From positions 1-64,000 of the forward strand of contig RFHQ01000050.1 of NCBI GenBank assembly GCA_003695765.1: 64,000 nt of DNA. The letters are read 5' to 3'. Origin of the DNA: Gammaproteobacteria bacterium (GTDB taxonomy: Bacteria; Pseudomonadota; Gammaproteobacteria; Steroidobacterales; GCA-2729495). Each line of letters begins with the position of its first letter. The stretch's first letter is position 1. The notes below the pieces were generated by a model. That model saw only the letters and a list, made by a program, of their open reading frames with translations. It was not told the DNA's origin and made no database searches. The position numbers and the translations under genes were made by a program. Of this stretch, positions 34,429 through 43,696 are shown piece after piece.

Positions 34429-35364
34429 TCAGAGCGCCTCCCCGGTGGTGATGCGCCGAAAGACCTCATCCAGCCGGCCGGATTCGAGCTGCAGCTGCTC
34501 GATGTCCCAGCCGCGCGCGTTCACCAGCTCGTCGACCGAGCTCAGGATCAGCGCCTGGTCGCGTGGCAAGGCGGTCAGGCGCCGCCCCTGCCGGTCGATC
34601 TCGACTTCGGCGACGGCCGACAGCGCCCGCAGCGCCTCGGCCGCGGCGTTCAGGTCGTCGAGATCGCGGAAGCGGATCGTCACGGCGTTGTGATAACGCG
34701 AGCGCTGGATCAGTTTTTCCGGCGTCTCATCGGCGACGATGCGTCCGGCGGCGATGATGATCGCCCGGTTGCAGACGGCATCCACCTCTTCCAGGATGTG
34801 CGTGGAAATCACGATGATCTTGTTGGCCGACATGGCGGCGATCAGTTCCCGCACTTCGTGCTTCTGGTTGGGGTCGAGGCCGTCCGTCGGCTCGTCGAGG
34901 ATCAACACGGGCGGATCGTGGAGTATTGCCTGCGCGAGGCCGACGCGGCGCTTGAAGCCCTTGGACAAGGTTTCGATGCGCCGGTCGCGGACGCTCTCGA
35001 GATTCAGGCGCTCCACGGCCGCGCCCACGCGTTCCTGCCGCTCGCTCCCGCTGAACCCGCGGACCGCGGCGCAGAAGTCGAGGAATTCCCAGGGTGTCAT
35101 CTCGCCGTAGACCGGGGCGCCTTCCGGGAGGTAGCCGAGGCGGGTCTTGGCCTCGATCGGATGCTGGTCGACCCGGAAACCGCAGATTTCGGCATAGCCG
35201 GCACTCGGTGGGACGAAGCCGGCGAACATGCGCATGGTCGTGGTCTTGCCGGCGCCATTGGGCCCGAGAAAGCCGAGCACCTCGCCAGGCTCGACCTTGA
35301 AGGAGATGCCATCGACGGCAGTCAGCGGACCGTATCGCTTGCTGAGGCCTTCAGCCTTGATCAT
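34429..35364 (-). CDS. GldA-like ABC transporter ATP-binding protein
   Basis: 311 residues. Walker A 'GPNGAGKTTTMRM', signature 'LSKGFKRRVGLAQAI', Walker B 'VLILDEPTDGLD' and the H-loop in 'ISTHILEEVDAV' are intact. It is the CcmA/DrrA-type single ATPase, pairing with an ABC-2 permease. The ATG at 35364 is set by the family start 'IKAEGLSKRYG'; the ORF could extend upstream but that part is not conserved in type. First gene of the four-gene Gld-type operon. Confidence 0.9.
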   Translation of the reverse strand: MIKAEGLSKRYGPLTAVDGISFKVEPGEVLGFLGPNGAGKTTTMRMFAGFVPPSAGYAEICGFRVDQHPIEAKTRLGYLPEGAPVYGEMTPWEFLDFCAAVRGFSGSERQERVGAAVERLNLESVRDRRIETLSKGFKRRVGLAQAILHDPPVLILDEPTDGLDPNQKHEVRELIAAMSANKIIVISTHILEEVDAVCNRAIIIAAGRIVADETPEKLIQRSRYHNAVTIRFRDLDDLNAAAEALRALSAVAEVEIDRQGRRLTALPRDQALILSSVDELVNARGWDIEQLQLESGRLDEVFRRITTGEAL

Positions 35365-35463
35365 GCTCGCACCTCGGCTCGAAGCGGCGGGAAATGCGGC
35401 GCCGGGTACCCCAAGCGGGTGGCGGTATTTTGCACAACCGCCACAGCCGTGCAAGCAAGCGGT

Positions 35464-36744
35464 TCACTGGCGGCCGGCCGGCACGGTGACCGGCCGGATC
35501 AGCAGCACATTGAGCACCGCGACCGTCGCCATCAGCGCGACCAGGCCGAAGGGCAGCAGGTAACTGCCGCTGAGGCTGCGCAACTGGCCGCTGATCACGG
35601 TGCCGGCGGCCGCGCCCAGTGCATCGATCAGGGTCACCAGGCCGAGGATCTTGCCCAGCGCGCGCTGCCCGAAGGTCTCGACGGCGACCAGCTGGATCAT
35701 CGTGAAGCTGCCGCCGAAGCCGAGGCCGAAGATCACGGCGAAGGCCCAGATCCGCTGGCTGGCGGTCGTCAGCGCCGGGCGGCCGCCGCCGGTTTCGAAC
35801 AGCAGCAGGCAGCCGGCCAGCAGCAGCAGGCTGCTCAACAGCATGACCCGGCGCTTGGGCAGGCGGTCGCTGGCGGCGCCGAACAGGAATTTGCCGGCGA
35901 AGCTGCACCAGAAGATCGTGGCGAAGACCAGCGTCGCGCGCGCCGCGGCGAAGCCGGCTTCCTGCTCCAGGAAGATCGTGACCTGGCTGTTCAGCGACTG
36001 GATCGAATACCACAGGCAGGCCGAGCCAACGGCCAGGCACCACAGCGCGCGGCTGCGCAGGGCCCGCCGCAGGCTGACGCCGTCGCGCCCGGACCGGTCG
36101 ACGATGTCCGCCGGCCCGGCGGAGTCGCCATCGGGAGCCAGTCCCAGCTCCGCCGGTGATTCCCGCAGCACCAGGAAACCGGGCAACACGGCGCAGACCC
36201 AGAAACCGGCGGCCAGCGCGCCCATGCCCCAGCGCCAGCCCCAGTCCTCGCTGGTGACCAGTGGCGCGATGGCCAGCGGCAGCACGGCGCCGGCCAGGCT
36301 GGACGCCGAGGCCAGCAGGCCGATGACGGTGCCCCGCAGGCGCCGGAACCAGTTGGACAGCAGGATCACGTTGACCAGCAGGCCGGACAGCACGAAGCCC
36401 AGCGCCAGCAGCCCGTGCAGCCAGTAGAGTTCGGTCAGCGAGCCGGCGAACGGGTAGCGCGTGAAGCAGGCCGCCATGATCAGCAGGCCGCCGCGGATCG
36501 CGCGCAGCACGCCGATACGGTCGACTATCGCGCCGACTGCCGGCGCGAGCAGCGCAGCCAGGCCCAGCGACAGGCTCGTGGTCACGCTGACTTCGCCCGC
36601 GGTCGCGCCGAACGTCTCGATGAAACGCGGAAACAGGTTCTGCGGCACGAACAGGGTCATGCCATTGGTGAAGAAATAGATCGCGAAGCAGCTCGCGGCG
36701 ATATACCAGCCTGGAAACAGGCCCGCCGGGGCGCCGGCTTTCAC
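35464..36744 (-). CDS. MFS transporter (monocarboxylate/oxalate-formate antiporter type)
   Basis: A 426-residue major facilitator protein with 12 predicted helices. 'GLAALLAPAVGAIVDRIGVLRAI' holds the MFS motif A (here G-x-x-x-D-R-x-G), and 'GKFLFGAASDRLPKRRVML' is its second copy. A long cytoplasmic loop with Asp and Ser (about residues 205-235) separates the halves. The GTG start at 36744 overlaps the stop of the M16 protease gene (GTGA), so both are on one mRNA. Substrate unknown; helix 1-2 composition ('NGMTLFVPQNLFPRF') resembles the OFA family. Confidence 0.82.
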   Translation of the reverse strand: MKAGAPAGLFPGWYIAASCFAIYFFTNGMTLFVPQNLFPRFIETFGATAGEVSVTTSLSLGLAALLAPAVGAIVDRIGVLRAIRGGLLIMAACFTRYPFAGSLTELYWLHGLLALGFVLSGLLVNVILLSNWFRRLRGTVIGLLASASSLAGAVLPLAIAPLVTSEDWGWRWGMGALAAGFWVCAVLPGFLVLRESPAELGLAPDGDSAGPADIVDRSGRDGVSLRRALRSRALWCLAVGSACLWYSIQSLNSQVTIFLEQEAGFAAARATLVFATIFWCSFAGKFLFGAASDRLPKRRVMLLSSLLLLAGCLLLFETGGGRPALTTASQRIWAFAVIFGLGFGGSFTMIQLVAVETFGQRALGKILGLVTLIDALGAAAGTVISGQLRSLSGSYLLPFGLVALMATVAVLNVLLIRPVTVPAGRQ

Positions 36745-39491
36745 CCGTCGTCGCCAGCGGCTGCGGGCGCCGCAAGCGGTTTGCCGTCGGCATCGATCTG
36801 GCGGATCCCGCTGAAGCCGAGATCGCCGAGCGTCGGTTCGATGACGGCGCGGTCGCCGACCACGACCCAGACGAGCTGCCCTGGCTGCACCAGCCGGTGG
36901 GCGGCGGCGTTGACGGATTCCAGGTCCAGCGCGCGCAGCTGGTCGTCGTAGCGGTCCCAGTAATCGTCCGGCAGGCGGAAGCGGACGATCTCGCCGATTG
37001 AGTCCAGCACGCTGCGGGCCGCTTCCCAGCGCCCGGGAAGCGACAGGGTGTTGCTGCGGATCACCGTGTCGAGCTCGGCGGCCGAGATCGGACGTTGCCC
37101 GGCGATATCCCGGTATTCCTTCTGCAATTCGGCGATCGCCTCCCGCGTCCGATCGGTCTGCACCTGCGCGTAGGCCAGCCAGGGCCGCTGGCCGCGGGCA
37201 TCGACGACCAGGCTGTAGGCGCCGTAGGACCAGTGCTTGTCCTCGCGCAGGTTCATGTTGATCCGGCCGCTGGACAGTCCGCCGAAGACGTCGTTCAGCG
37301 CGATGATCTGGATCTCGTCCGGGTTGTCCTTCGGCGGCAGCAACTGGCCGACGAAGATCACCGACTGGTCGGCGCCCGGCCGGTCGACGAGATAGAGCCA
37401 TCGCTCTCGCGGCGGCGGTGCGACGTCGAGCCGTTTCGCCGGGGACTCGCCCGGTGTCCAGTCGCCGAACAGCTTCTCCAGCTGCGCCAGCAAATGCTGC
37501 CGGTCCACATCGCCGACGACCACGAGGCTGGCCCGGTTCGGCCGCAGCCAGGTCCGGTGGAAGGCCTTAAGGTCGTCACGGCCGATCGCGAGCACATCGG
37601 CCTCGGTGCCGGAGCCTGTCAGCGGCTGCGCGTAGGGGTGGCCCTCGCCGTAGAGCAGGCGCGGCAGCACGCGCAGGGCCATCGAGACCGGCTGGTTCTT
37701 TTCCTGCTGTATCCGGGCGAGCGCGATGCGTCGCTGGCGTTCCAGTTCCTCGGCCGGAAAGGCCGGATTGCGCACGACATCGGCAAAGACGTCCAGCGAC
37801 TCGTCCAGCCGCTCGGCCAAGGCGCTCATCGACACCGTGGCATCGTCGAGCCGTGCGCGGGCATCCAGCTCGGCGCCGAGCATTGCCAGTTCCTCGCTGA
37901 TCTCGAGCGCGCTGCGCTTGCCGGTGCCCTCGTCCAGCATGGCCATGACCAGCGACGAGGTGCCGGGGCGCGCGTACTGGTCGGCGGCGAAGCCCGAATC
38001 GACGATCAGGGAGATTTCGACCAGCGGCAGCTCATGGCGCTCGGCGATGATGACTTCCATGCCGTTGCTCAGCCGCTCGCGGCTGAATTCGGGAAAGCCG
38101 ACGTCCGGCAACGGTTCCGGCTGCGGCGGGCCGGCGTCGCGGTCGACGGCCGGCTCGCCGGCCTGCAGCGCCGGGTATGGCTGGACTTCGAGGACCAGGG
38201 CGCCCTGGTCGAGCCAGCGGGCCGCAGCTTCGCGCAGATCCTCGGGCGTGGCCGAGTCGATATCGGCCAGCTGCCGCCGGTAGGCGGCCGGATCGCCGGC
38301 GTAGACGGCGCCGCGGGCCAGAATGCCGGACTTGCCGCCGTAGCCCCCGACCTTCTCGATGCCGCGCAGGAAGGCCGCGCGGTATTCGGTACGGACACGG
38401 TCGAGCTCGCGCCGTGTCGGTCCGTCGGCGATGAAGCGGGCCAGTTCCTCGCGGGCGGCCCGCTCCAGCGGCGCCAGGTCGGGGTCGCCGGGCGGTGCCG
38501 ACACCGTCAGATAGCTGATGCCGGCGATTTCCAGCGGCATGGTCGCCAGCGAGGCGTCGGTGGCGATCTGCTCGCGGTAGACCAGCCGCTCGTAGAGCCG
38601 GGAATTCTTGCCGCCGCCGATGATCTGGGCCGCCAGCGCCAGTAGCTGCGCATCGCGGCTGCCCCAGGCGGGTCCGGTCCAGGCCATGTACAGCCTCGCC
38701 TGCGGCACGCGGTCCTGCATGGTCATGCGGCGTTCGGCCGCGTGCCGCGGGATCCATTGCTGCGGCCGGCTCAAGGGCGGTCCGGGCGGGATCTCGGCGA
38801 AGTAGCGTTCGACCCTGGCGAATGCGTCCTCGGTATCGACATCGCCGGCGATCACCAGCACCGCGTTGTTCGGCCCGTACCAGGTCTCGAACCACTGGCG
38901 GACGTCGTCCAGCGTGGCCGCGTCGAGGTCCTCCATCGAGCCGATGGTCTCCCAGGAATAGGGGTGTTCCTCGGGAAACAGCTGCGGCAGCATCAGCTGG
39001 AAGACCTTGCCGTAGGGCTGGTTATCGCCCTGCCGTTTTTCGTTCTGGACGACGCCGCGCTGCTCGTCGAGCTTGTCCTGCGTGATCGCGCCGATGAAAT
39101 GCCCCATGCGATCCGACTCCAGCCACAACACGGTATCCAGGGCATTGCGCGGAACGGTGGCGAAATAGTTGGTGCGATCGAACCAGGTCGTGGCGTTCAG
39201 GTCGGTCGCGCCCAGTTCTTGCAGAAAGGGCAACAGTTCGGCATCCAGGTGCTCCGTGCCCTGAAACATCAGGTGCTCGAACAGGTGCGCGAAACCGGTG
39301 CGGCCGCGCGACTCGTTCTTGGAGCCGACGTGATACCAGACGTTGACGGCGACGATCGGCGCCTTGTGGTCCTCGTGCACGATCACGCGCAGGCCGTTCT
39401 CCAGCGTGCGGGCTTCGAAGGGAATGTCGACGGCGGCGGTTGCCAGGACAGGCAGCAGAAAAATGGGCAGCAAGGCAAGGCGACGCAACAT
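36741..39491 (-). CDS. M16-family zinc peptidase, double-domain, exported
   Basis: 916 residues with a signal peptide (first 20, 'LLPIFLLPVLATAA'). The N-terminal half holds the inverted zinc motif HxxEH at 69-73 ('AHLFEHLMF') and the distal Glu in 'NAVLVIAGDVD...' blocks. The C-terminal half (from about residue 450) is a second M16 domain without HxxEH, the inactive chamber half, with 'LTGSGTEADVLAIGRDDLKAFHRTWLRPNRASLVVVGD' as its conserved core (key: 'FHRTWLRPN'). It is predicted to degrade peptides in the periplasm. It ends overlapping the MFS transporter gene. Confidence 0.92.
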   Translation of the reverse strand: MLRRLALLPIFLLPVLATAAVDIPFEARTLENGLRVIVHEDHKAPIVAVNVWYHVGSKNESRGRTGFAHLFEHLMFQGTEHLDAELLPFLQELGATDLNATTWFDRTNYFATVPRNALDTVLWLESDRMGHFIGAITQDKLDEQRGVVQNEKRQGDNQPYGKVFQLMLPQLFPEEHPYSWETIGSMEDLDAATLDDVRQWFETWYGPNNAVLVIAGDVDTEDAFARVERYFAEIPPGPPLSRPQQWIPRHAAERRMTMQDRVPQARLYMAWTGPAWGSRDAQLLALAAQIIGGGKNSRLYERLVYREQIATDASLATMPLEIAGISYLTVSAPPGDPDLAPLERAAREELARFIADGPTRRELDRVRTEYRAAFLRGIEKVGGYGGKSGILARGAVYAGDPAAYRRQLADIDSATPEDLREAAARWLDQGALVLEVQPYPALQAGEPAVDRDAGPPQPEPLPDVGFPEFSRERLSNGMEVIIAERHELPLVEISLIVDSGFAADQYARPGTSSLVMAMLDEGTGKRSALEISEELAMLGAELDARARLDDATVSMSALAERLDESLDVFADVVRNPAFPAEELERQRRIALARIQQEKNQPVSMALRVLPRLLYGEGHPYAQPLTGSGTEADVLAIGRDDLKAFHRTWLRPNRASLVVVGDVDRQHLLAQLEKLFGDWTPGESPAKRLDVAPPPRERWLYLVDRPGADQSVIFVGQLLPPKDNPDEIQIIALNDVFGGLSSGRINMNLREDKHWSYGAYSLVVDARGQRPWLAYAQVQTDRTREAIAELQKEYRDIAGQRPISAAELDTVIRSNTLSLPGRWEAARSVLDSIGEIVRFRLPDDYWDRYDDQLRALDLESVNAAAHRLVQPGQLVWVVVGDRAVIEPTLGDLGFSGIRQIDADGKPLAAPAAAGDDG

Positions 39492-39543
39492 CAGAGACTC
39501 CAGATCCGTTGAAAATGGCCGCGGGGCCGCTCGGGCGATCCAG

Positions 39544-39549
39544 TATACT
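39544..39549 (+). promoter_or_regulatory. Possible -10 box upstream of the dihydroorotase-like gene
   Basis: TATACT followed directly by the palindrome GCCCGCGGGC (39550-39559), 34 nt before the ATG. The -35 region is poor. Confidence 0.35.
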
Positions 39550-39583
39550 GCCCGCGGGCACTGGCCCCCAGCGGCGGAGCGAG

Positions 39584-40930
39584 ATGGCGAACGACGGCCT
39601 GCTGATCACCAATGCGCGACTCGTCAACGAAGGCCGGATCTTCGACGCCGACCTGCGCATCGGTGGCGGGCGCATCGACGAAATCGGCGGCGGTCTGACC
39701 CCGCGGTCCGGCGAGCCGGTGCTGGATGCGAATGGCCGCTACCTGTTGCCCGGCTGCATCGACGATCAGGTGCATTTCCGTGAGCCGGGCCTGACGCACA
39801 AGGGCGACATCGCCAGCGAATCGGCCGCGGCCGTGGCCGGCGGCATCACCAGTTTCATGGACATGCCGAATGTCCGGCCGCCCACGACCGACCGCGAGGC
39901 GCTCGCGGCCAAGTACGCGCTGGCCCGCGGCCGGGCCCGCGCGAACTACGCCTTCTATCTGGGTGCGACGAACGACAATCTCGATGAGCTGCGCGCGGTC
40001 ACGCCGGCCGAGTGCTGCGGCATCAAGTGCTTCATGGGCGCCTCGACCGGCAATATGCTGGTGGACGACCCGGAGGTGCTGGAGCGCCTGTTCTCCGATG
40101 CGCCGGTGCTGCTGGTGACGCATTGCGAAGATTCGCCGACGATCCGCGCCAACGAGGCGGCGGCCCGCGAACGCTATGGCGACGACGTCCCGCTGAGCGA
40201 GCACCCGAGGATCCGCTCGGCCGAGGCCTGCTACAAGTCTTCATCGCTGGCCGTGGAACTCGCGCGGCGGCACGACACCCGGCTGCACGTGCTGCACCTG
40301 ACGACTGCCCGCGAGATGGAACTGTTCACGCCGGGCCCCGTTACCGGCAAGCGGATCACGGCCGAAGTCTGCGTGCATCACCTGTACTTCGACGCCAGCG
40401 ACTATGCGCGCCTCGGCACGCGCATCAAGTGCAACCCGGCGATCAAGACGGCGGCCGATCGGGAAGCCTTGCTGGAAGCGGTGCGCGACGGCCGTATCGA
40501 CGTGATCGCGACCGACCACGCGCCGCACACGCTGGCCGAAAAGGCCGGCAATTACTTCGAGGCCCCGGCGGGGCTGCCGCTGGTGCAACACGCTCTGCAA
40601 TGCGTGCTGGAGCACGTCCACGACGGCCGCCTGTCGCTGGAGCTCGTGGTCGAGCGCATGAGCCACCAGGTCGCCGAACTGTTCGGCATCCGCGATCGTG
40701 GCTATCTGCGCGAGGGTTACTGGGCCGACCTCGTGCTGGTCGACATGCAGCAGGGCGAACCGGCCAGTGATGCGGGGGAGCTGGCGCGTTGCGGGTGGAC
40801 GCCCTTCGACGGCCTCGAGTTTCGCTCGCGCATCGCGACGACCTGGGTCAACGGCGTGATTGCCTGGCAGGACGGGCAGTTGACCGGTGCCGTTCCGGGC
40901 CAGCGCCTGGCCTGCAACGCCGCCCGCTAA
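39584..40930 (+). CDS. Dihydroorotase-like amidohydrolase (PRK09060-like)
   Basis: A 448-residue amidohydrolase. Class I DHOase features are 'REPGLTHKGD', the carboxylated Lys in 'GIKCFMGAS', His in 'LVTHCEDSP' and 'HVLHLTTARE', and Asp in 'VIATDHAPHT'. The first metal motif is DDQVH instead of DxHxH: Gln62 stands where His is expected, while His64 and Arg66 remain. I believe a subfamily of DHOase-like proteins shares this Gln, but its activity is uncertain, so I do not give the symbol pyrC. Divergent from the M16 gene and followed after 84 bp by a photolyase gene. Confidence 0.78.
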   Translation: MANDGLLITNARLVNEGRIFDADLRIGGGRIDEIGGGLTPRSGEPVLDANGRYLLPGCIDDQVHFREPGLTHKGDIASESAAAVAGGITSFMDMPNVRPPTTDREALAAKYALARGRARANYAFYLGATNDNLDELRAVTPAECCGIKCFMGASTGNMLVDDPEVLERLFSDAPVLLVTHCEDSPTIRANEAAARERYGDDVPLSEHPRIRSAEACYKSSSLAVELARRHDTRLHVLHLTTAREMELFTPGPVTGKRITAEVCVHHLYFDASDYARLGTRIKCNPAIKTAADREALLEAVRDGRIDVIATDHAPHTLAEKAGNYFEAPAGLPLVQHALQCVLEHVHDGRLSLELVVERMSHQVAELFGIRDRGYLREGYWADLVLVDMQQGEPASDAGELARCGWTPFDGLEFRSRIATTWVNGVIAWQDGQLTGAVPGQRLACNAAR

Positions 40931-41014
40931 GCGAACCGGGCGGTGGCCCGCCGCTGTGATCAATTGCAGGACGGCTGACTCCGAAAGGGTCGCGGCCGCG
41001 AATCCTTCTCCGAG

Positions 41015-42436
41015 ATGCCCGCTTCGTCCGCAGCCCCGGTTATCGTTTGGTTCCGCCAGGACCTGCGACTCGCCGACAATCCGGCGCTGACGGCGGCCGT
41101 TGCCAGCGGCCAACCGGTGCTGCCCGTCTATGTCCTGGACGACGAGAATGCCGGTCCTGCTGCGATGGGCGGCGCCAGTCGCTGGTGGCTGCATCACAGC
41201 CTGGCGGCGCTGAACGAATCGCTCGACGGTCGTCTGTGCTGCCTGCGCGGAGCGGCCAATCGACTGGTGCCGGAGCTGGCACGCGCCAGCGGAGCCACGG
41301 CGGTTCATGTCAACCGCTGTGTCGAGCCCTGGCGCCGGGAGCGCGACCGCGAGGTGGCCGCCGCGCTAGGGCGGGACGGGATCGACTGGCGGGCCAGTGT
41401 GGGCAGTACGCTGTTCGATCCGGAGCAGGTCGCCAAGGCGGACGGCAGCCCGTACCGCGTGTTCACGCCCTTCTACCGCAAGGGTTGCCTCACGGCTGCG
41501 CCAGCGCCGCGAACCCCGCTGGCGGCGCCCGGCAGCTTCTCGATCTTCGACTGGGATGGTGGTACCGGTGTCGACGGACTGGCGCTGCTGCCGCGGGTGG
41601 CCTGGTATCGTGGCATAGAGCGCGCCTGGCAGGTCGGTGAACGGGCGGCTGGGCAACGCCTGGCCGAGTTCCTCGAACATGGCCTGTCCGGCTATCGCGA
41701 TGGTCGCGATCGGCCGGACCGCGAGCAGGTATCGCGGCTGTCACCGCACCTGCACTTCGGCGAAATCTCGCCGAACAAGGTCTGGTACTCGGTGCTGCCG
41801 CTGGCCAATGACGCCCGCATCAGCGCGGACGTGGATCGCTTCATGAGCGAGCTCGGCTGGCGCGAATTCTCCTATTACCTGCTCTGGCACTGGCCGGAGC
41901 TGCCGGCGGAGAACCTGCAGAAGAAATTCGACCGCTTTCCCTGGCAGCAGGAGCCGGATCTGTTGGCACGCTGGTGCCGCGGGCAGACCGGTTACCCGAT
42001 GGTCGATGCCGGCATGCGCGAACTCTGGCAGACCGGTTATATGCACAATCGCGTGCGGATGATCGTCGCCTCGTTCCTGGTCAAGAATCTACTGATCGAC
42101 TGGCGCCAGGGCGCCGCATGGTTCTGGGACACGCTGGTCGATGCGGACCTGGCCAACAACAGCGCGAGTTGGCAATGGGTTGCCGGTTGCGGCGCCGATG
42201 CGGCACCGTATTTCCGCATCTTCAACCCGGTGACGCAGGGCCGGAAGTTCGACCCGCATGGCAGCTACCTGCGCCGCTTCCTGCCGGAACTGGCGGCGCT
42301 GGATACGCGCTATCTGCACGCGCCCTGGGAGGCGCCGGCGGCGCTGCGTGAGGGTCTCGATTATCCCGAGCCGATGGTCGAGCTGAAGGCCTCGCGCGAA
42401 CGCGCGCTCGCGGCCTTCCGCTCGCTCACTCGCTGA
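41015..42436 (+). CDS. phrB: Deoxyribodipyrimidine photo-lyase
   Basis: Repairs cyclobutane pyrimidine dimers using blue light and FADH-. 473 residues: an N-terminal alpha/beta antenna domain ('VIVWFRQDLRLADNPAL'), then the helical FAD domain. 'LSPHLHFGEISPNKVW', 'FMSELGWREFSYYLLWHWPEL', 'TGYPMVDAGMRELWQTGYMHNRVRM' (key 'MVDAGMREL') and 'YFRIFNPVTQGRKFDPHGSY' (key 'IFNP', 'GRKFDP') are the classic class I signatures. The Trp electron-transfer residues are plausible from 'WQWVAGCGADAAPYF'. Convergent with the nitrilase-fold gene. Confidence 0.93.
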   Translation: MPASSAAPVIVWFRQDLRLADNPALTAAVASGQPVLPVYVLDDENAGPAAMGGASRWWLHHSLAALNESLDGRLCCLRGAANRLVPELARASGATAVHVNRCVEPWRRERDREVAAALGRDGIDWRASVGSTLFDPEQVAKADGSPYRVFTPFYRKGCLTAAPAPRTPLAAPGSFSIFDWDGGTGVDGLALLPRVAWYRGIERAWQVGERAAGQRLAEFLEHGLSGYRDGRDRPDREQVSRLSPHLHFGEISPNKVWYSVLPLANDARISADVDRFMSELGWREFSYYLLWHWPELPAENLQKKFDRFPWQQEPDLLARWCRGQTGYPMVDAGMRELWQTGYMHNRVRMIVASFLVKNLLIDWRQGAAWFWDTLVDADLANNSASWQWVAGCGADAAPYFRIFNPVTQGRKFDPHGSYLRRFLPELAALDTRYLHAPWEAPAALREGLDYPEPMVELKASRERALAAFRSLTR

Positions 42437-42444
42437 ATACCGCC

Positions 42445-42460
42445 GACGCGCCTGCGCGTC
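42445..42460. repeat. Hairpin between convergent genes
   Basis: GACGCGC-CT-GCGCGTC, a perfect 7-bp stem between the photolyase stop and the nitrilase-fold stop. It could end transcription from both sides, although no T-run follows. Confidence 0.5.
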
Positions 42461-43529
42461 AGATCAGGCCGGCCCTGGCCAGCTTTTCGATGTCGGCGCG
42501 CTGGCGCTGCTCGAAGTCCCCGCGCCGCGGTTCGATCACTTCGTCATTGCGCAGCAGGCCGTTCGGCTCGCGGAAGCGGCTGGCGAGGTAGCTCTCGGCA
42601 TAGGCCTGGAAGGGCTGGCGCGACAGCATGTTGATCAGGCCGGTCCGGCGGCGGGCTGCGCGCAATGCGGCGATGTCGATGGTCGCATTGGCCACCATGG
42701 ACTCACCGCCGGGCATGGCTTCGGCCAGCACCTGGCCGTGGTAGTCGACGACCTTGGACATGCCGGTGGTCGATTCCGCCGGCACCGGGTTGTCCAGCAG
42801 CGCCGCGGAGTTGGCCGAGACCACGTAAGCCAGGTTCTCGATGGCCCGGGCGCGGCGCGCGATCTCCTTGATCGAGTCCTGCGGCGTGCCGGCTTCGCTG
42901 GTCGGGTGAATGAACAGTTCGGCACCGCGCATCGCGTGGCAGCGCGCGATCTCCGGATACAGGATCTCCTCGGACGCGATCGCCGCGATGCGGCCCAGCG
43001 GCGTGTCCGCGACCGGGAAGACGCCATCCAGCCCGTACAGGTCCAGGTATCGATCCCAGACGTCGTACGGGGTCGGGGCGCTGAGCGAGATCAGCCGGCG
43101 ATAGCGCAGCAGGCAGTCGCCGTCCGGACCGAACAGGAAGCAGGCCTGGAAGTACAGGCTCGGGAAGTTCGGGTCGATTTCGTAGGCGTTGCCCGCCAGG
43201 TAGATGCCCAGGTCGCTGGCGATCGCGGCCAGGGCCGCATATTCCGGGCCATCGATCTCCAGGGCCGCCTTGTCGCGCCACTCGGCCACCGACTCGCCCA
43301 TCGGGAAACCGGTCAGGAAGTATTCCGGCAGCAGAACCAGCGCCGCGTCCTCGCCGCTGTACTGGCGGATGAAGGCCTTGCTGCCGGCGATCGCCCGGCG
43401 CAGGCGCCCGAGGCTCTCGCTCATTCTGGCGCGGGCGCTGGCGCGGTCCGGGCAGCTGTTGACGCAGTGGGTCGCTATCTGGAGGGCCAGTGCGCTGTAG
43501 CGCTGCGGCGCGGGCTGCTGCTCGTTCAT
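42459..43529 (-). CDS. Nitrilase-superfamily protein with altered catalytic triad
   Basis: 356 residues of the carbon-nitrogen hydrolase fold. Glu69 ('LVLLPEYFLTG') is kept. At the catalytic Lys position the sequence reads 'LLRYRRLIS', with Arg145 where Lys is expected, and at the nucleophile 'GRIAAIASEEILYPE' shows Ser186 instead of Cys. The flanks ('YPEIARCHAMRGAELFIHPTSEAG') align clearly, so this is a substitution, not a gap. It is probably a non-hydrolytic relative, or uses other chemistry. Divergent from the GltD-like and oxidoreductase genes, which may share regulation with it. It could be a binding or regulatory protein. Confidence 0.8.
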   Translation of the reverse strand: MNEQQPAPQRYSALALQIATHCVNSCPDRASARARMSESLGRLRRAIAGSKAFIRQYSGEDAALVLLPEYFLTGFPMGESVAEWRDKAALEIDGPEYAALAAIASDLGIYLAGNAYEIDPNFPSLYFQACFLFGPDGDCLLRYRRLISLSAPTPYDVWDRYLDLYGLDGVFPVADTPLGRIAAIASEEILYPEIARCHAMRGAELFIHPTSEAGTPQDSIKEIARRARAIENLAYVVSANSAALLDNPVPAESTTGMSKVVDYHGQVLAEAMPGGESMVANATIDIAALRAARRRTGLINMLSRQPFQAYAESYLASRFREPNGLLRNDEVIEPRRGDFEQRQRADIEKLARAGLI

Positions 43530-43634
43530 GCTGCCATCCTGCCGGCCGCGCCGGTCTGCGGTGGGGGAGGCGCGATTCTTCCATCCCCGGCCTGGGGCGT
43601 GTCAACCGTCACGCATTGCGGGCTCGCGGCTATG

Positions 43635-43640
43635 TATAAT
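43635..43640 (+). promoter_or_regulatory. Promoter -10 of the flavoprotein-oxidoreductase operon
   Basis: A perfect TATAAT followed by TCGCCC; no -35 at ideal spacing (TTGCGG lies 13 bp upstream). Predicted +1 is about 43647, giving a leader of about 50 nt before the ATG at 43697. Confidence 0.55.
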
Positions 43641-43696
43641 TCGCCCTTGTTTCGTGGCCTGGCGGGCCGGTTGCCTGCCGCGGAGTCGCTGCGCCA

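Noticed and set aside
31813..35364. Gliding motility from the GldA/F/G-like genes
   Set aside because: Homologs occur widely in non-gliding Proteobacteria and no GldB-N or SprA genes are near.
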